A model generated the notes under the pieces. That model had not been told where the DNA came from. It saw only the letters and a list, made by a program, of their open reading frames with translations, and did no database searches. The translations under genes were made by a program, and so were the position numbers. From Phocaeicola oris (GTDB lineage Bacteria > Bacteroidota > Bacteroidia > Bacteroidales > Bacteroidaceae), in the NCBI RefSeq assembly GCF_021295095.1, contig NZ_JAJLQX010000001.1, positions 186,001 through 250,000 on the forward strand: DNA of 64,000 nucleotides, written 5' to 3'. Shown here in pieces: positions 38,708 to 48,656 of this stretch. The stretch's first letter is position 1. Every line of letters starts with the position of its first letter.

Positions 38708-39615
38708 AAGAAATGTGTCGGTTAACTCATTTGCAGGAACTTGAGGCTGAATCTATATATATTATGCGGGAAGTAGCTTCAGAGTTTGAGAATCCGGTGA
38801 TGTTATATAGTATTGGCAAAGACTCCTCTGTAATGGTACGTCTAGCCGAAAAAGCTTTCTACCCGGGAAAAGTTCCTTTCCCTTTAATGCATATTGACAC
38901 CAAGTGGAAGTTTAAAGAAATGATAAAATTCCGTGATGAATATGCAAAAAAATATAGCTGGGATTTGATTGTTGAAACTAATGAAGAAGCTTATAAAGCG
39001 GGGATAGGACCTTTTACTCATGGTAGTAAGATACACACCGATTTAATGAAGACAAAAGCTTTAATAGATGCTTTACAGAAGCATCACTTTGATGCTGCAT
39101 TTGGTGGTGCCAGAAGGGATGAGGAAAAGTCTCGCGCAAAAGAACGGATTTTTTCTTTTCGCGATCAATTTCAACAATGGGATCCTAAGAATCAACGTCC
39201 TGAGTTATGGGATCTTTTCAATACTCGCATTCATAAAGGTGAAAGTATACGCGTTTTCCCTTTAAGTAATTGGACTGAACTTGATATTTGGCAGTATATT
39301 CGTTTGGAAAAGATACCCATTGTTCCGTTATATTTCGCAAGAGAACGTCCAGTGGTGGAAATCGATGGTCAACTGATTATGCCGGATGATGATAGACTTC
39401 CGGAGATATATAAAGGTAGAATAAAAACAAAGAAAATACGATTCCGTACATTGGGTTGCTGGCCTCTTACCGGTGCTATAGAAAGTGAGGCTGATACCAT
39501 CGAAAAAATTGTAGAAGAAATGATGGTAACAACTAAAAGTGAACGGACTACTCGTGTAATTGATTTTGATCAAGATGCCAGTATGGAACAAAAGAAAAGA
39601 GAAGGATACTTTTAA
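38704..39615 (+). CDS. cysD: Sulfate adenylyltransferase subunit 2
   Basis: A 303-aa ATP-sulfurylase catalytic subunit of the PP-loop family: [20 protein letters not shown] holds the SxGKDS pyrophosphate loop, and [16 protein letters not shown] the conserved downstream site. With CysN it makes APS from sulfate and ATP. Overlaps cysC by four bases and shares a TAATG junction with cysN. Confidence 0.96.
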   Translation: MKEMCRLTHLQELEAESIYIMREVASEFENPVMLYSIGKDSSVMVRLAEKAFYPGKVPFPLMHIDTKWKFKEMIKFRDEYAKKYSWDLIVETNEEAYKAGIGPFTHGSKIHTDLMKTKALIDALQKHHFDAAFGGARRDEEKSRAKERIFSFRDQFQQWDPKNQRPELWDLFNTRIHKGESIRVFPLSNWTELDIWQYIRLEKIPIVPLYFARERPVVEIDGQLIMPDDDRLPEIYKGRIKTKKIRFRTLGCWPLTGAIESEADTIEKIVEEMMVTTKSERTTRVIDFDQDASMEQKKREGYF

Positions 39616-41054
39616 TGATTGATGAAAAACAAAAAATAGAGGATTTTTTAGATACAGATGAGAAGAAAGATCAATTACGGATTCTTACTGCCGGGTCAGT
39701 TGACGATGGAAAGTCAACGCTAATAGGTCGTTTGCTATTTGATAGCAAGAAAATATACGATGATCAATTCAAAGAATTGGTTAGAGACAGCAAACGGTTG
39801 GGTAATGCAGGGAATGATAATATTGATTTCGCATTATTGCTTGACGGCTTAAAAGCAGAAAGAGAGGAAGGAATAACGATTGATGTTGCATATAGATTTT
39901 TCTCTACAAATAGAAGAAAGTTTATTATTGCAGATACTCCGGGACATGAACAATATACTCGCAACATGATAACAGGTGGATCAACAGCAAATCTTGCGAT
40001 AATTTTGGTAGATGCGAGGAATGGTGTGAATATTCAAACTAAAAGACATTTATTCTTACTGTCAATCTTAGGCATTAAGCATGTTATTATAGCTGTCAAT
40101 AAAATGGATCTTATGCAGTATGATAAAGACTGCTTTGATCATATCGTCTTCAATTGCAAACATTTTATAGAGCTATTACATATAACAGATTTGAATTGCA
40201 TTCCTTTATCTGCATTAAAAGGTGATAATGTAGTTTATGTATCTTCAAATATGCCGTGGTATAGAGGTAAAAGCCTGCTAAATTTATTAGAGACAATCTC
40301 CATTGAGGACGAACACAATTGGAATGATTTTCGTTTCCCTGTGCAATATGTGTTGCGCCCAAATATGAATTTTAGAGGTTATTGCGGAAAGGTCGTTTCA
40401 GGAATTATCCATAAAGGAGATGAGATCTTAATTTTGCCTTCCCAAAAACATACTTATGTAAAGTCGATTGTTACATACGACGGAAATTTAGATGATGCTT
40501 TTCCTTCTCAATCGGTTACATTAACGTTGGCTGATGAGCTTGACATATCACGAGGAGATATGCTTGTAAAGCCTGATAATATACCGACTATAGATAGAAG
40601 CTTTGAGGCAATATTAGTCTGGATGGATGAAGAACCGTTGAATTTTGGGAAACTGTTCTTTATAAAGCATACAACAAATATGTCTCGCGTTCGAATTAAT
40701 AGAATTCAATATAAGATTGATGTTAATACAATGACTCATCAGGATAAAGATGCTGGAAGTATGTGTCTAAACCAAATAGCTCGTGTTACTTTTATCTCAT
40801 CAAAACCTTTGTTCTTTGACCCTTATAACAGAAACAGATCTACCGGCTCTTTTATAATCATAGATCCGATAACGAATAAAACTTCTGCTGTTGGGATGAT
40901 TATTGGAAGTGTGCCTACGACTGAAATTATTCATTCTTCAGCGATGCCAACTCTTAACTTAATGGAGTTGGGTATTCCGGAAGAACAGAAGGGGATAGTG
41001 GATAAAATTGTTAAAGAGCTTGGAAGACAAGGTATTTCTGTTATGGTTGAATAG
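39615..41054 (+). CDS. cysN: Sulfate adenylyltransferase subunit 1 (GTPase)
   Basis: A 479-aa elongation-factor-like GTPase that drives the CysD reaction. G1 [15 protein letters not shown]2 region [16 protein letters not shown]3 [13 protein letters not shown]4 NKMDL are intact; EF-Tu-like domains II and III follow. It has no fused APS kinase domain, consistent with separate cysC. A perfect hairpin terminator abuts its stop. Confidence 0.95.
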   Translation: MIDEKQKIEDFLDTDEKKDQLRILTAGSVDDGKSTLIGRLLFDSKKIYDDQFKELVRDSKRLGNAGNDNIDFALLLDGLKAEREEGITIDVAYRFFSTNRRKFIIADTPGHEQYTRNMITGGSTANLAIILVDARNGVNIQTKRHLFLLSILGIKHVIIAVNKMDLMQYDKDCFDHIVFNCKHFIELLHITDLNCIPLSALKGDNVVYVSSNMPWYRGKSLLNLLETISIEDEHNWNDFRFPVQYVLRPNMNFRGYCGKVVSGIIHKGDEILILPSQKHTYVKSIVTYDGNLDDAFPSQSVTLTLADELDISRGDMLVKPDNIPTIDRSFEAILVWMDEEPLNFGKLFFIKHTTNMSRVRINRIQYKIDVNTMTHQDKDAGSMCLNQIARVTFISSKPLFFDPYNRNRSTGSFIIIDPITNKTSAVGMIIGSVPTTEIIHSSAMPTLNLMELGIPEEQKGIVDKIVKELGRQGISVMVE

Positions 41055-41090
41055 CATTGACTTATATCAGTATAAGTCAATGCTTATTTT
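41054..41090. terminator. Bidirectional terminator between cysN and the AbgT-like gene
   Basis: GCATTGACTTATA (41054-41066) and TATAAGTCAATGC (41071-41083) form a perfect 13-bp stem with a TCAG loop, followed rightward by TTATTTT. It overlaps or touches the stop codons of both convergent genes. Confidence 0.85.
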
Positions 41091-41806
41091 GCCTTCTTCA
41101 CTTTACGGAAAAGAATCCATATCAACGGGAGGTAACAGCATAAATTGAAAGTAGCAGTTATAGCTTGTTGGCTTATACCAACGCTGGAAACTAAGCCGGT
41201 ATACTCCAGACAAGTAAAGAATTGTACCACAAAGAATAACACAACAAAATAGTCGGAGCAACGAACAAACAAATAACTCATGCCGTAAACCACGTCTTTA
41301 TCATTCCGCATTTGTCCGGATGCCATTCCATATACCATGCCGACAAGTCCGATTCCAAGTGAGATAATATAATAAATACCCTGACTGAAAGGAGAATAAC
41401 TCAGCGTGCCCATTACATTCCGCAGTAATGTCCATGGAGCTATGGTGATAGAGAAGATAATTAGCGTATAAATAATAAAAGTTAGAAGCGATAGAATTAA
41501 AGCTCGGCGTTCCTTTAAGGTAAGTATTTTCCGGCGAATGATGAAATTCCAAAGACTTCGGGTCAGTCCTCCATAAACGGCGACGCCACTTCCGATAAAT
41601 AAAATCATTATAATGCCTAATGCAGGTGTATCAACGTACTGCCTTAACGAGTTGCGGAGTATCCAACGAAGATCTTCCGGGCTCAAAAGACTTTGCACAT
41701 TGCTCATCCCATAGGAGTTACCTATCCATGAGTAAAGTGCCAGTATAAGCGTTAACACAAAGAAAATGCTCGCCATGTGGAAAGAAGGATGTCGACTATT
41801 CTTCAT
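41084..41806 (-). CDS. AbgT-related membrane protein lacking the transport core
   Basis: A 240-aa protein with about six helices. From memory of E. coli AbgT (about 508 aa), residues 7-95 align with its N-terminal region (HPSFHMASIFF; SLLSPEDLRWILRNSLRQYVDTPALGIIMILFIGSGVAVYGGL) and 100-215 with its later region (LKERRALILSL; SPFSQGIYYIISL; VYGMASGQMRND). The stretch in between, holding the first re-entrant hairpin (SSDAALV), and the C-terminal SGSAIWS hairpin are missing, so p-aminobenzoyl-glutamate transport is unlikely. It overlaps the response-regulator gene by 11 bp and may be a membrane component of that signalling system. Confidence 0.65.
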   Translation of the reverse strand: MKNSRHPSFHMASIFFVLTLILALYSWIGNSYGMSNVQSLLSPEDLRWILRNSLRQYVDTPALGIIMILFIGSGVAVYGGLTRSLWNFIIRRKILTLKERRALILSLLTFIIYTLIIFSITIAPWTLLRNVMGTLSYSPFSQGIYYIISLGIGLVGMVYGMASGQMRNDKDVVYGMSYLFVRCSDYFVVLFFVVQFFTCLEYTGLVSSVGISQQAITATFNLCCYLPLIWILFRKVKKAK

Positions 41807-42521
41807 CTGATTCTAAATTATCTATATCTAAAATATGAAGTTGAAATGCTCTGGTGGTCAAACGAGTTGCATTGACTCCGTTACGCTCATCTTCAGGAAA
41901 CAGGCGGTTTACCAAATCGTTCTGACGTTTCTCGATAGATTTCACTCCGAATGGCATACCTTTCAGGTTGGCAATCATTTCTTTCGTATAGCCCAATGCC
42001 AGATGACGGAGTAATCGCTCATCGTATTCATCAATGTCGTACTCGATGATGGCTTCCTGACATCGTTGCTCTTGAATAACTGATGCTTTGAATCGAGCAA
42101 CAATTTTTTCCAGAATAGGTTCGTTGAAAACCATACGCTTGCCTTCCATCACTGCTTCTACATCAATGGCAGTCAATAGTTCACCTGTTTTAAGAATAAT
42201 ACCATCGGCACCGGCATCGAGCACATCTACCCAAAGTTTCTCATTTAAAATCTCACCTGTAAAAATAAGTACTTTAATCTCCGGACAATTCTTCTTCAAT
42301 TGCGTGCAGATGTCTACCCCAACTGTAGTTGAACCGCCTAATCCCAAGTCGAGCAATACCAGGTCCGGCGTCTGAATCTTCATCTGTTCCCAGAATTCAT
42401 TTTCGGTCATTGCCGTACCGACAATTTCGGCAGTAGGAATCTCATTGCGGAAAATTTCTTCCGTCCCTTTCAATTCCAACTTAGCATCTTCAACGATAAT
42501 AACTTTAAAATGTTTTTTCAT
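41796..42521 (-). CDS. Response regulator with LuxR-like C-terminal domain
   Basis: A 241-aa regulator. The receiver domain (1-125) begins FKVIIVEDAKLELKG with the acidic pocket and has the phosphoacceptor Asp in LVLLDLGLGG, Thr in VLIFTGE and Lys in GIILKTGEL. The C-terminal part (165-225; DERLLRHLALGYTKEMIANLKGM, VKSIEKRQNDLVNRLF) resembles a helix-turn-helix of the LuxR/NarL class, though diverged. It follows the giant sensor kinase by 2 bp and is surely its partner. Confidence 0.85.
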   Translation of the reverse strand: MKKHFKVIIVEDAKLELKGTEEIFRNEIPTAEIVGTAMTENEFWEQMKIQTPDLVLLDLGLGGSTTVGVDICTQLKKNCPEIKVLIFTGEILNEKLWVDVLDAGADGIILKTGELLTAIDVEAVMEGKRMVFNEPILEKIVARFKASVIQEQRCQEAIIEYDIDEYDERLLRHLALGYTKEMIANLKGMPFGVKSIEKRQNDLVNRLFPEDERNGVNATRLTTRAFQLHILDIDNLESDEE

Positions 42522-42523
42522 AT

Positions 42524-45500
42524 TTATTGCAATTTATTTCTTTTTGGCGAAACAGGGATGGTGAACCATACAGTAAAACCTTTCGGATGAGCAGATTGCG
42601 CATTAATTCGGCAACCTCTGTGTCCTGTATATTCATCATGTTCTCGTATTACTTGTTTACAAATTAAATATTCTGTTCCGGTTAGTATACCTTCGCCTTC
42701 TTGATGGATATGTGAAAGGTGAGGATTGAACAATTGATTCAATTCTTCTTGTGTCTTTTCGCGGCGGGGATCGGTAAAGTCAAATCGAACAAAGTCTTTT
42801 TCCTTATATATATGTAGGCTGAGTGTACCATCATTTTCATAGTTAATGGCTTCATTGATAAGATTCTCCAGTAAAAATTTTAATTCAGCTTCATCCCCCG
42901 ACATCCGCACGTCTTCAGCATCTGTTTGCATACCAAGATGAAATGTAAGTCTCTTTGCTTTCTTCTTCATATAATTTGAAGCATATTCTGCTAAAGACTT
43001 AGCTTTTACATTCTCTCGACGGAAAGTAATGTCTTCCAACTGTTTGGCAGCACACGAGCTTAAAATGGTAAATATATCTTTGTAATAACTGATAAGGTCG
43101 GAAACAGTCTCCACTTCCTTCATTTCATCCTCTATGCTCTGCTTTGTAAGTAGTTTTTCAATGATTTGTTTAATCTTATTTGGATAGTAGATTGTTTCAT
43201 GTTTGATAGTCGACAAGCAATTGTCCAATACCATATTCTGAACATGTAACTGATTTTCCTCATGAATAGCACGATTAGTTTCATCTAAAGCACTTTCTAT
43301 ATCTTGATATTTTTTAGAGATCCGTACAATGGCATTATAAGCTATGATGGCCATATAGTTTGCTACAAGTTCCACCATTAACTGGTCGTCTTTGCGTTCA
43401 TTATCATACGTGTATTGTATAGCGATTACCCCAATACAATGGTTTTCACCACCGGCTTCTACCCATAACGGCAAGCATTTCAATTGGTTACCTTCAGTCC
43501 AGTATGTTGTTTTATCCTCATAACAACGCGCCATCATAATAGTCATTTCATCCGGTTCTTTTTTCTTTTTTACTTCTTTTTCAGGAATAAAAGCAGAGTA
43601 TGACGTATTATTCTCTTCATCGACTATTGATAATCCTATCCGGTCATAAGTTATTAATTCGTTCATACCTTCGGAAACGGTATTAAGTAATTGGTTGACA
43701 ATGGCATTAACCGGAACCTCCTTTTGTGAATCTGTAGCAAGTGAAGGCATCTTAAACAATTGTTTATTAATTTCTAAAACTTGTTGCAAATCGTATCTGT
43801 ATGTCAGTCGATGATGAAAATTAAGAATGTAATATGTAATGAAGAAGACAATCAATAGAATAATAGAGACAATAATGGCTATAGTCTTGGTATTCGCTGA
43901 AAGTTGCATCTTTTTACAATAGAAATCTAATGAAGAATCCTTACTGGTTTGCTTATAAATAAAGACATAAGCATTATTGTTATAACGATAATTATCAAAA
44001 TCCTTTAAAGCAAGAAAAGCAACTGCTGCTTCGTTTCGTATGTCGAGTAAGATATAATAATCGGTCATGAAATGATTATTGTACCAAGTCTGTTCCGCCG
44101 TGCTTCCTGTTCCTCGCAACAAAGCTAAAGGATGCGTCTTCTTACTATACTTTTGGTAATGTTTGTTTAAATAATACAATGCCGTATCGGCATTTGCTAT
44201 AGCTCCGTCATAATCACGATGAACATTGCAGTTGTATGTTCTATTGGCGAAAAAGTCAGCTTGATTCAATAGCGGATCATTATATTGAATTGAATCTTGT
44301 GCAGTCATCACTTGGATAGATTGATCTTTCTGCTCATTATCACATGATGTCGTAAAAGTTGACAGAAAGATGAGCAGTATCATAGTCAGTTTCATCATGC
44401 CTTTTGGCAAACGGAAGAAGAAACGGCTTCCTTCGCCCAACTTACTTTCTATATCGAAAGTACAGACTTGAAACAGGCTATTGGTCTTTTTGTATTTTTC
44501 AATAATGCCTTTACAATTCATTAAGCCAAAGCCATGACCTTTATTCATCTGAAGGTCTACAATATTACTACTGGTTTGTATACCAATCTTTTTTGAATTG
44601 TAAACTTTCTCATTTAAAATGTGATTTCGATCTTCATCCGATAAGCCGGGACCGTTGTCTTTAACTGAAATTTCAACATAATCGTTTGTTTCTTCAGCAT
44701 AGACATCCACTTCTCCACCTGCAGGCGTATATTTCCGCGCATTATCCATCAAGGTATTAATCATAAAGAGCGTTAATGCCTTATCTGCTTTTGCGATGGT
44801 AGTAGTGGGAGAGATATTTAGCTTTTGTTTTTTCACTTCGAAAGACTTACGGTTCTTTGCGACAATATCAAACAGTGAATTAATTTCAAAATTTTGAATG
44901 TTCAAACTCAGCGTTCCTTGACGCATCTTGATCCAAAGTGCTAAGATATCATTATACTCATTAATATTTGCAACGAGTTCGTTTATATAACTATATTTCT
45001 CTTGCTTAATTTTTTCATTATGAATGTAATCCCAATTAATGAGCTTATGAACTTCATTATTGATACGATCAATGTACGGCATGATACCTGTTACGATAAA
45101 CAGACATGCTTTCTTGATAATATTTTGCTTCTTGTTTTCTATTAGGTGCTGTTCATGAATGTATTGTTCACTTTCCAACATTTTTTGTTCGTCACCAAGA
45201 GAGATAAAAGTGAGTCCGTTTTCTATAGTCCATGCTATGTAAGGAGTAATAACATTCATCAAGGTTTTATGGTCTTTCTTTAATTCATCCTTGGTGTAGA
45301 GGTGGACTTCTCCAATAGTTTTATTAGTTGATGAAGCTGTTAATAAGAACTTGTTGCATAGTAGATTATTAATTCTTTCTTCATCCGATGCTCCATCGAT
45401 TATGTATATCTTTAAAGCCTTTCCATCAACTAATTTAAGAATATCATCTTTCACCGTTTCTTCGATGGCATTCGTTATATCCAAAACGTTTTCTGCATCT

Positions 45501-46966
45501 ACAGGGACACAGGCTGTAATACTCTGACAGATTTCTAATGTCTTCTTTAAGTTCTCTGTGGAGACCGCATTCTTGATTCGCCAATTTCTATTCAAAAAGA
45601 CAAGCAGGATGATAAGGATAACAATTCCCGCAGCAACAATACTCACAATAAGGTTCAGTTGGCTTGATTCTTTTTGCAAAGCCTGATACCGGCTTTCTAA
45701 TTCTTTATCCTGACGGGTATAGTTTAACAGGTCTAAGTAAATATTTCTGTTATAATCGGACTCTTGTTTCATGCCTAACGCGGAATAAGTTACGCTGAGC
45801 TGCTCGCGTAATCGTGTAATCCATTCATGAACAGTTTTAATTCCATGACTATTCCATTCTAACTCCTTTGATTTTGTAGAGTTTGGAATGAAAGGGAAGA
45901 GTTGATCAGTGGAATCTTTGCAATGATAATACAGTTCATGATGCCGATTGACATAATTCAAAGCCTCTGTTAAATTAATAAGCGCATCTTGATATTTGCC
46001 TAATGCATTGCAACATGACGCGAGTGTACGATATGATCCTGAAATCTGGTACATATCCCCATATTTCTTGAATTTTTGAAGAGCCTCGTTTGCCATAGAG
46101 ATAATCAGTGAATCCCAAGGCAAATCGTTTGTATTCAGCATGCGCATCATGTTTGGATGCTTCACCATTAGCAAATCATAGTTTTTTTTATCCATGAACA
46201 ATTCGGCAAATGCTTGCAGACTGTTCGCTTCAAAATAGCTGTAGCCATTATTGTGAGCAATGTTATAACAATTAAACAGATAATTGAATTCACCAAGCGT
46301 AATATCTTCCGGAGTATCACCGCCTAACATTCCACCGGATCCTCGCATATAATAATAGTATAGCAGTTCGGATGTGTCATTCTTTAATATATAATCTTCT
46401 TTAATCAGATTAATTTCATCAAGGGACTGTTCTTCTTGTTGCAAATAATAGTAGTATACACCGGATGTGATATGAAATTCCGTACATGCATATTTGAAAC
46501 GTTTCCATTCTTTAGGATCCGAAATAGAAATGGAATCTTCCTGAATACGTTTCATTCTCAGCATGGCACTGTTTCTATAATCGTAGAACTCTTTATTCAT
46601 GGAGATGCGTTGATAAATCTTCATCAGTCCGATATCTGCGATAAGAAGTTCCAACTGGTTATCTGTATTATTATAAACGTCCTTAAATTGTTTCTCTGCA
46701 TTATCAAAATCCATTCGCATGAAAGTGCAGAAACCAATATTGTTTAAGGCTTCAGCGTGCTCCGACGGTAAATCTTTTGATAATTTAAAGGCTGCATTTG
46801 CGGCAATTGCCGACTTATTCAAGTCAATATAATGAAAATGATAGGCAAGTCGGTTTAGTGAGTCTACTTCTTTCAGCATAGATTGGTTTTTCCCTTTCAC
46901 GCAAGAGAAAGAGATACACGTAAGAATGCCGGCAGCTATCCAAAGAAGTATTATGTGTTTCCTCAT
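42524..46966 (-). CDS. Giant fused double sensor histidine kinase
   Basis: A 1480-aa protein made of two sensor-kinase halves joined at about residue 857. Half 1: lipoprotein-like leader (ILTCISFSC), periplasmic TPR-like sensor, membrane helix (about 437-460), a helix region without a phosphoacceptor His (about 614-640), and a complete HATPase (FMINTLMDNARKYTP, VKDNGPGLS, GHGFGLMNC). Half 2: second lipoprotein-like leader (MILLIFLSTFTTSC), short sensor, membrane helix (about 1024-1050), GAF-like domain, His1256 in TIKHETIYYP, and an HATPase-like end whose G1 box is lost. I recall such proteins as DUF5112/DUF5113 proteins. The ATG at 46966 starts the leader; the frame is open up to 47032. Confidence 0.85.
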   Translation of the reverse strand: MRKHIILLWIAAGILTCISFSCVKGKNQSMLKEVDSLNRLAYHFHYIDLNKSAIAANAAFKLSKDLPSEHAEALNNIGFCTFMRMDFDNAEKQFKDVYNNTDNQLELLIADIGLMKIYQRISMNKEFYDYRNSAMLRMKRIQEDSISISDPKEWKRFKYACTEFHITSGVYYYYLQQEEQSLDEINLIKEDYILKNDTSELLYYYYMRGSGGMLGGDTPEDITLGEFNYLFNCYNIAHNNGYSYFEANSLQAFAELFMDKKNYDLLMVKHPNMMRMLNTNDLPWDSLIISMANEALQKFKKYGDMYQISGSYRTLASCCNALGKYQDALINLTEALNYVNRHHELYYHCKDSTDQLFPFIPNSTKSKELEWNSHGIKTVHEWITRLREQLSVTYSALGMKQESDYNRNIYLDLLNYTRQDKELESRYQALQKESSQLNLIVSIVAAGIVILIILLVFLNRNWRIKNAVSTENLKKTLEICQSITACVPVDAENVLDITNAIEETVKDDILKLVDGKALKIYIIDGASDEERINNLLCNKFLLTASSTNKTIGEVHLYTKDELKKDHKTLMNVITPYIAWTIENGLTFISLGDEQKMLESEQYIHEQHLIENKKQNIIKKACLFIVTGIMPYIDRINNEVHKLINWDYIHNEKIKQEKYSYINELVANINEYNDILALWIKMRQGTLSLNIQNFEINSLFDIVAKNRKSFEVKKQKLNISPTTTIAKADKALTLFMINTLMDNARKYTPAGGEVDVYAEETNDYVEISVKDNGPGLSDEDRNHILNEKVYNSKKIGIQTSSNIVDLQMNKGHGFGLMNCKGIIEKYKKTNSLFQVCTFDIESKLGEGSRFFFRLPKGMMKLTMILLIFLSTFTTSCDNEQKDQSIQVMTAQDSIQYNDPLLNQADFFANRTYNCNVHRDYDGAIANADTALYYLNKHYQKYSKKTHPLALLRGTGSTAEQTWYNNHFMTDYYILLDIRNEAAVAFLALKDFDNYRYNNNAYVFIYKQTSKDSSLDFYCKKMQLSANTKTIAIIVSIILLIVFFITYYILNFHHRLTYRYDLQQVLEINKQLFKMPSLATDSQKEVPVNAIVNQLLNTVSEGMNELITYDRIGLSIVDEENNTSYSAFIPEKEVKKKKEPDEMTIMMARCYEDKTTYWTEGNQLKCLPLWVEAGGENHCIGVIAIQYTYDNERKDDQLMVELVANYMAIIAYNAIVRISKKYQDIESALDETNRAIHEENQLHVQNMVLDNCLSTIKHETIYYPNKIKQIIEKLLTKQSIEDEMKEVETVSDLISYYKDIFTILSSCAAKQLEDITFRRENVKAKSLAEYASNYMKKKAKRLTFHLGMQTDAEDVRMSGDEAELKFLLENLINEAINYENDGTLSLHIYKEKDFVRFDFTDPRREKTQEELNQLFNPHLSHIHQEGEGILTGTEYLICKQVIREHDEYTGHRGCRINAQSAHPKGFTVWFTIPVSPKRNKLQ

Positions 46967-47029
46967 TGTCCTTTTACACATCCATATTATATGACGCTTA
47001 TGAGTAAAGCGGTTGGTCTTGATAATACA

Positions 47030-47037
47030 CAAAGATA
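47030..47037 (-). promoter_or_regulatory. Putative promoter of the double-kinase operon
   Basis: CAAAGATA reads TATCTTTG on the minus strand, a perfect -7 box. The transcript would start near 47023, downstream of the earliest ATG of the open frame (47032), supporting the start at 46966. Confidence 0.55.
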
Positions 47038-47201
47038 GCGTATTTGTCTGTATTCTTAGCGAAGATGAGAATAATTTTCAAACAAAGTTTCGGTGCTTTG
47101 ACTATAAAATAAGGAGAGTTTGGCTAATGGATGTTTTTTAAAAGGATATCCATCTTTTTGGAAGTCCATTATATACAATTAATTTTAACTATATTATTAG
47201 T

Positions 47202-47339
47202 ATGTTATATATTATATTCTTATTGATCCTTTTAATATACGTTCTTCAATCTTATTTTTCGGTATTTGCTCGCAAATGCATTTTGCCACGGCGTTTAGGA
47301 TTCCTTCTCGGAAAGTCTTTTTTCAGGTGGCAGATTTGA
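47202..47339 (+). CDS. Possible 45-aa membrane miniprotein
   Basis: An ATG-to-TGA frame in the spacer upstream of the superoxide reductase. It predicts one hydrophobic helix (MLYIIFLLILLIYVLQSYF) followed by a basic tail (ARKCILPRRLGFLLGKSF), a layout consistent with the positive-inside rule. There is no clear ribosome site, and AT-rich spacers can produce such frames by chance. The rest of the 47040-47546 spacer shows only a possible reductase promoter (GATATTTG at 47389-47396). Confidence 0.25.
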   Translation: MLYIIFLLILLIYVLQSYFSVFARKCILPRRLGFLLGKSFFRWQI

Positions 47340-47546
47340 TTCTATAAAAATATAAATAAAATCTGTTGTGGATACGAACGAATTTTCTGATATTTGCATT
47401 AGAAAGTAAATCAAATACAGACAATTATGACAACAATTCCTATAACGAAAGGCTTATAAAGAGAAAGCTGAAAATGTAACGGAGGACAATAAGCAAAAGC
47501 GACATGTTTTAAATAATTGATAAAACCCTATTAAATTAATAAGCTA

Positions 47547-47927
47547 ATGACTATTAAATTCTACAAATGCCGTCATTGCGGCAACGTAATTACCAAACTC
47601 GTGGACAGTACAGTACCTGTAGTTTGTTGTGGTGAGAAAATGACTGAACTTGTGCCTAATACCAGCGATGGAGCTGGCGAGAAGCACGTTCCTGTTATCA
47701 GTGTAAATGGTAATGTAGTAGATATAACAATCTCTACAGTACAGCATCCTTCAGTCCCTGAACATTTCATTCAGTTCATCGTACTTGAGACTTCAAACGG
47801 CTTTCAGATTAGGAACTTATCTGCCGGCGATACGCCTAAAGCATCTTTCGTGATCAAAGAAGATGAGAAAGTAGTTGCAGCTTACGAATACTGCAATCTT
47901 CATGGACTCTGGAAAAGCGAACTTTAA
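47547..47927 (+). CDS. Class I superoxide reductase (desulfoferrodoxin)
   Basis: A 126-aa two-iron protein that reduces superoxide to peroxide without making oxygen. The N-terminal desulforedoxin domain has Cys8, Cys11, Cys27 and Cys28 for centre I. The catalytic centre II ligands are His47 (EKHVPV, with Glu45 and Lys46), His67 and His73 (QHPSVPEHF), Cys116 and His119 (CNLHGLW), all present. The gene faces ferritin convergently, a sensible pairing for oxygen defence. Confidence 0.95.
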   Translation: MTIKFYKCRHCGNVITKLVDSTVPVVCCGEKMTELVPNTSDGAGEKHVPVISVNGNVVDITISTVQHPSVPEHFIQFIVLETSNGFQIRNLSAGDTPKASFVIKEDEKVVAAYEYCNLHGLWKSEL

Positions 47928-48002
47928 TCATTGCAATGCCTATAAAGCGCGTGTGTCAACTATGTGAACAGGTCCTCTTTACGGAGTTCTAAGAACGATT
48001 TT

Positions 48003-48032
48003 GCTTCCCGACCGGATTGGTCGGGAAGCTTT
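48003..48032 (+). terminator. Terminator of the superoxide reductase gene
   Basis: GCTTCCCGACC (48003-48013) and GGTCGGGAAGC (48019-48029) form a perfect 11-bp GC-rich stem with a 5-nt loop, followed by a short TTTAC. Confidence 0.8.
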
Positions 48033-48167
48033 ACATTTGTGTCTTATATTGGAACATTATGAACACAGCTGTATTCTAAATTGTAACGAAAAAGCTTTAA
48101 TCAGTTCTCCTGTTATTATTTATGTCAAGAATATTATTGCTGTGTGGCATGGCAACAGTTATGCGGT

Positions 48168-48656
48168 TTACTCTCTCGTTCCGAGTTCCTTGTCAATCAT
48201 GTAAAGACCAACCTTGTCACCTTCCATGAACGAGAGTTTCTCGATGATTACCTGAACGCTTTTTTCTTCTTCAATTTGCTCGTCAATGAACCATGCAAGC
48301 ATGTTTTGCGCTGCATAATCATTGTCTTTTGAAGCAATATCTACAAGATTATTGATCATTTCAGTAACCTTAATTTCGTGCTTGAGAGTATCTTTGAAAG
48401 CATCGAGAACAGAATTCCATTCTGCCGGCACTGACGCAATAGGATCAAGGATTGCTCTTTCATTCTGTGAACGGAGATAACTTATGAATTTCATTGCGTG
48501 TCCTTGTTCCTCCGCAAACTGTTTTGTGAACCAGTTGGATGCTCCTACGAAACCTTTTGTATAAGCATATTGAGCCATGCTGAGATAAAGGTATGCCGAC
48601 CACATTTCGGCATTGATTTGGGCATTGATAGCCTTTAAAAGTTTGTTGCTAATCAT
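48168..48656 (-). CDS. ftnA: Ferritin (non-haem, FtnA type)
   Basis: A 162-aa four-helix-bundle iron-storage protein. Ferroxidase residues are in NAQINAEMWSAYLYLSMAQ (Glu17) and KQFAEEQGHAMKFISYL (Glu-x-x-His), with later Glu and Gln in AWFIDEQIEEEKSV. There are no haem-binding Met features of bacterioferritin. It oxidises and stores iron, limiting Fenton chemistry. A -7-like GACTTTTG lies about 31 bp upstream of the start on the minus strand (48687-48694). Confidence 0.95.
   Translation of the reverse strand: MISNKLLKAINAQINAEMWSAYLYLSMAQYAYTKGFVGASNWFTKQFAEEQGHAMKFISYLRSQNERAILDPIASVPAEWNSVLDAFKDTLKHEIKVTEMINNLVDIASKDNDYAAQNMLAWFIDEQIEEEKSVQVIIEKLSFMEGDKVGLYMIDKELGTRE

Noticed and set aside
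47427-47459. Ten-codon leader peptide (MTTIPITKGL) before superoxide reductase
   Set aside because: No regulatory codon bias or attenuator hairpin follows; frames this short occur by chance.
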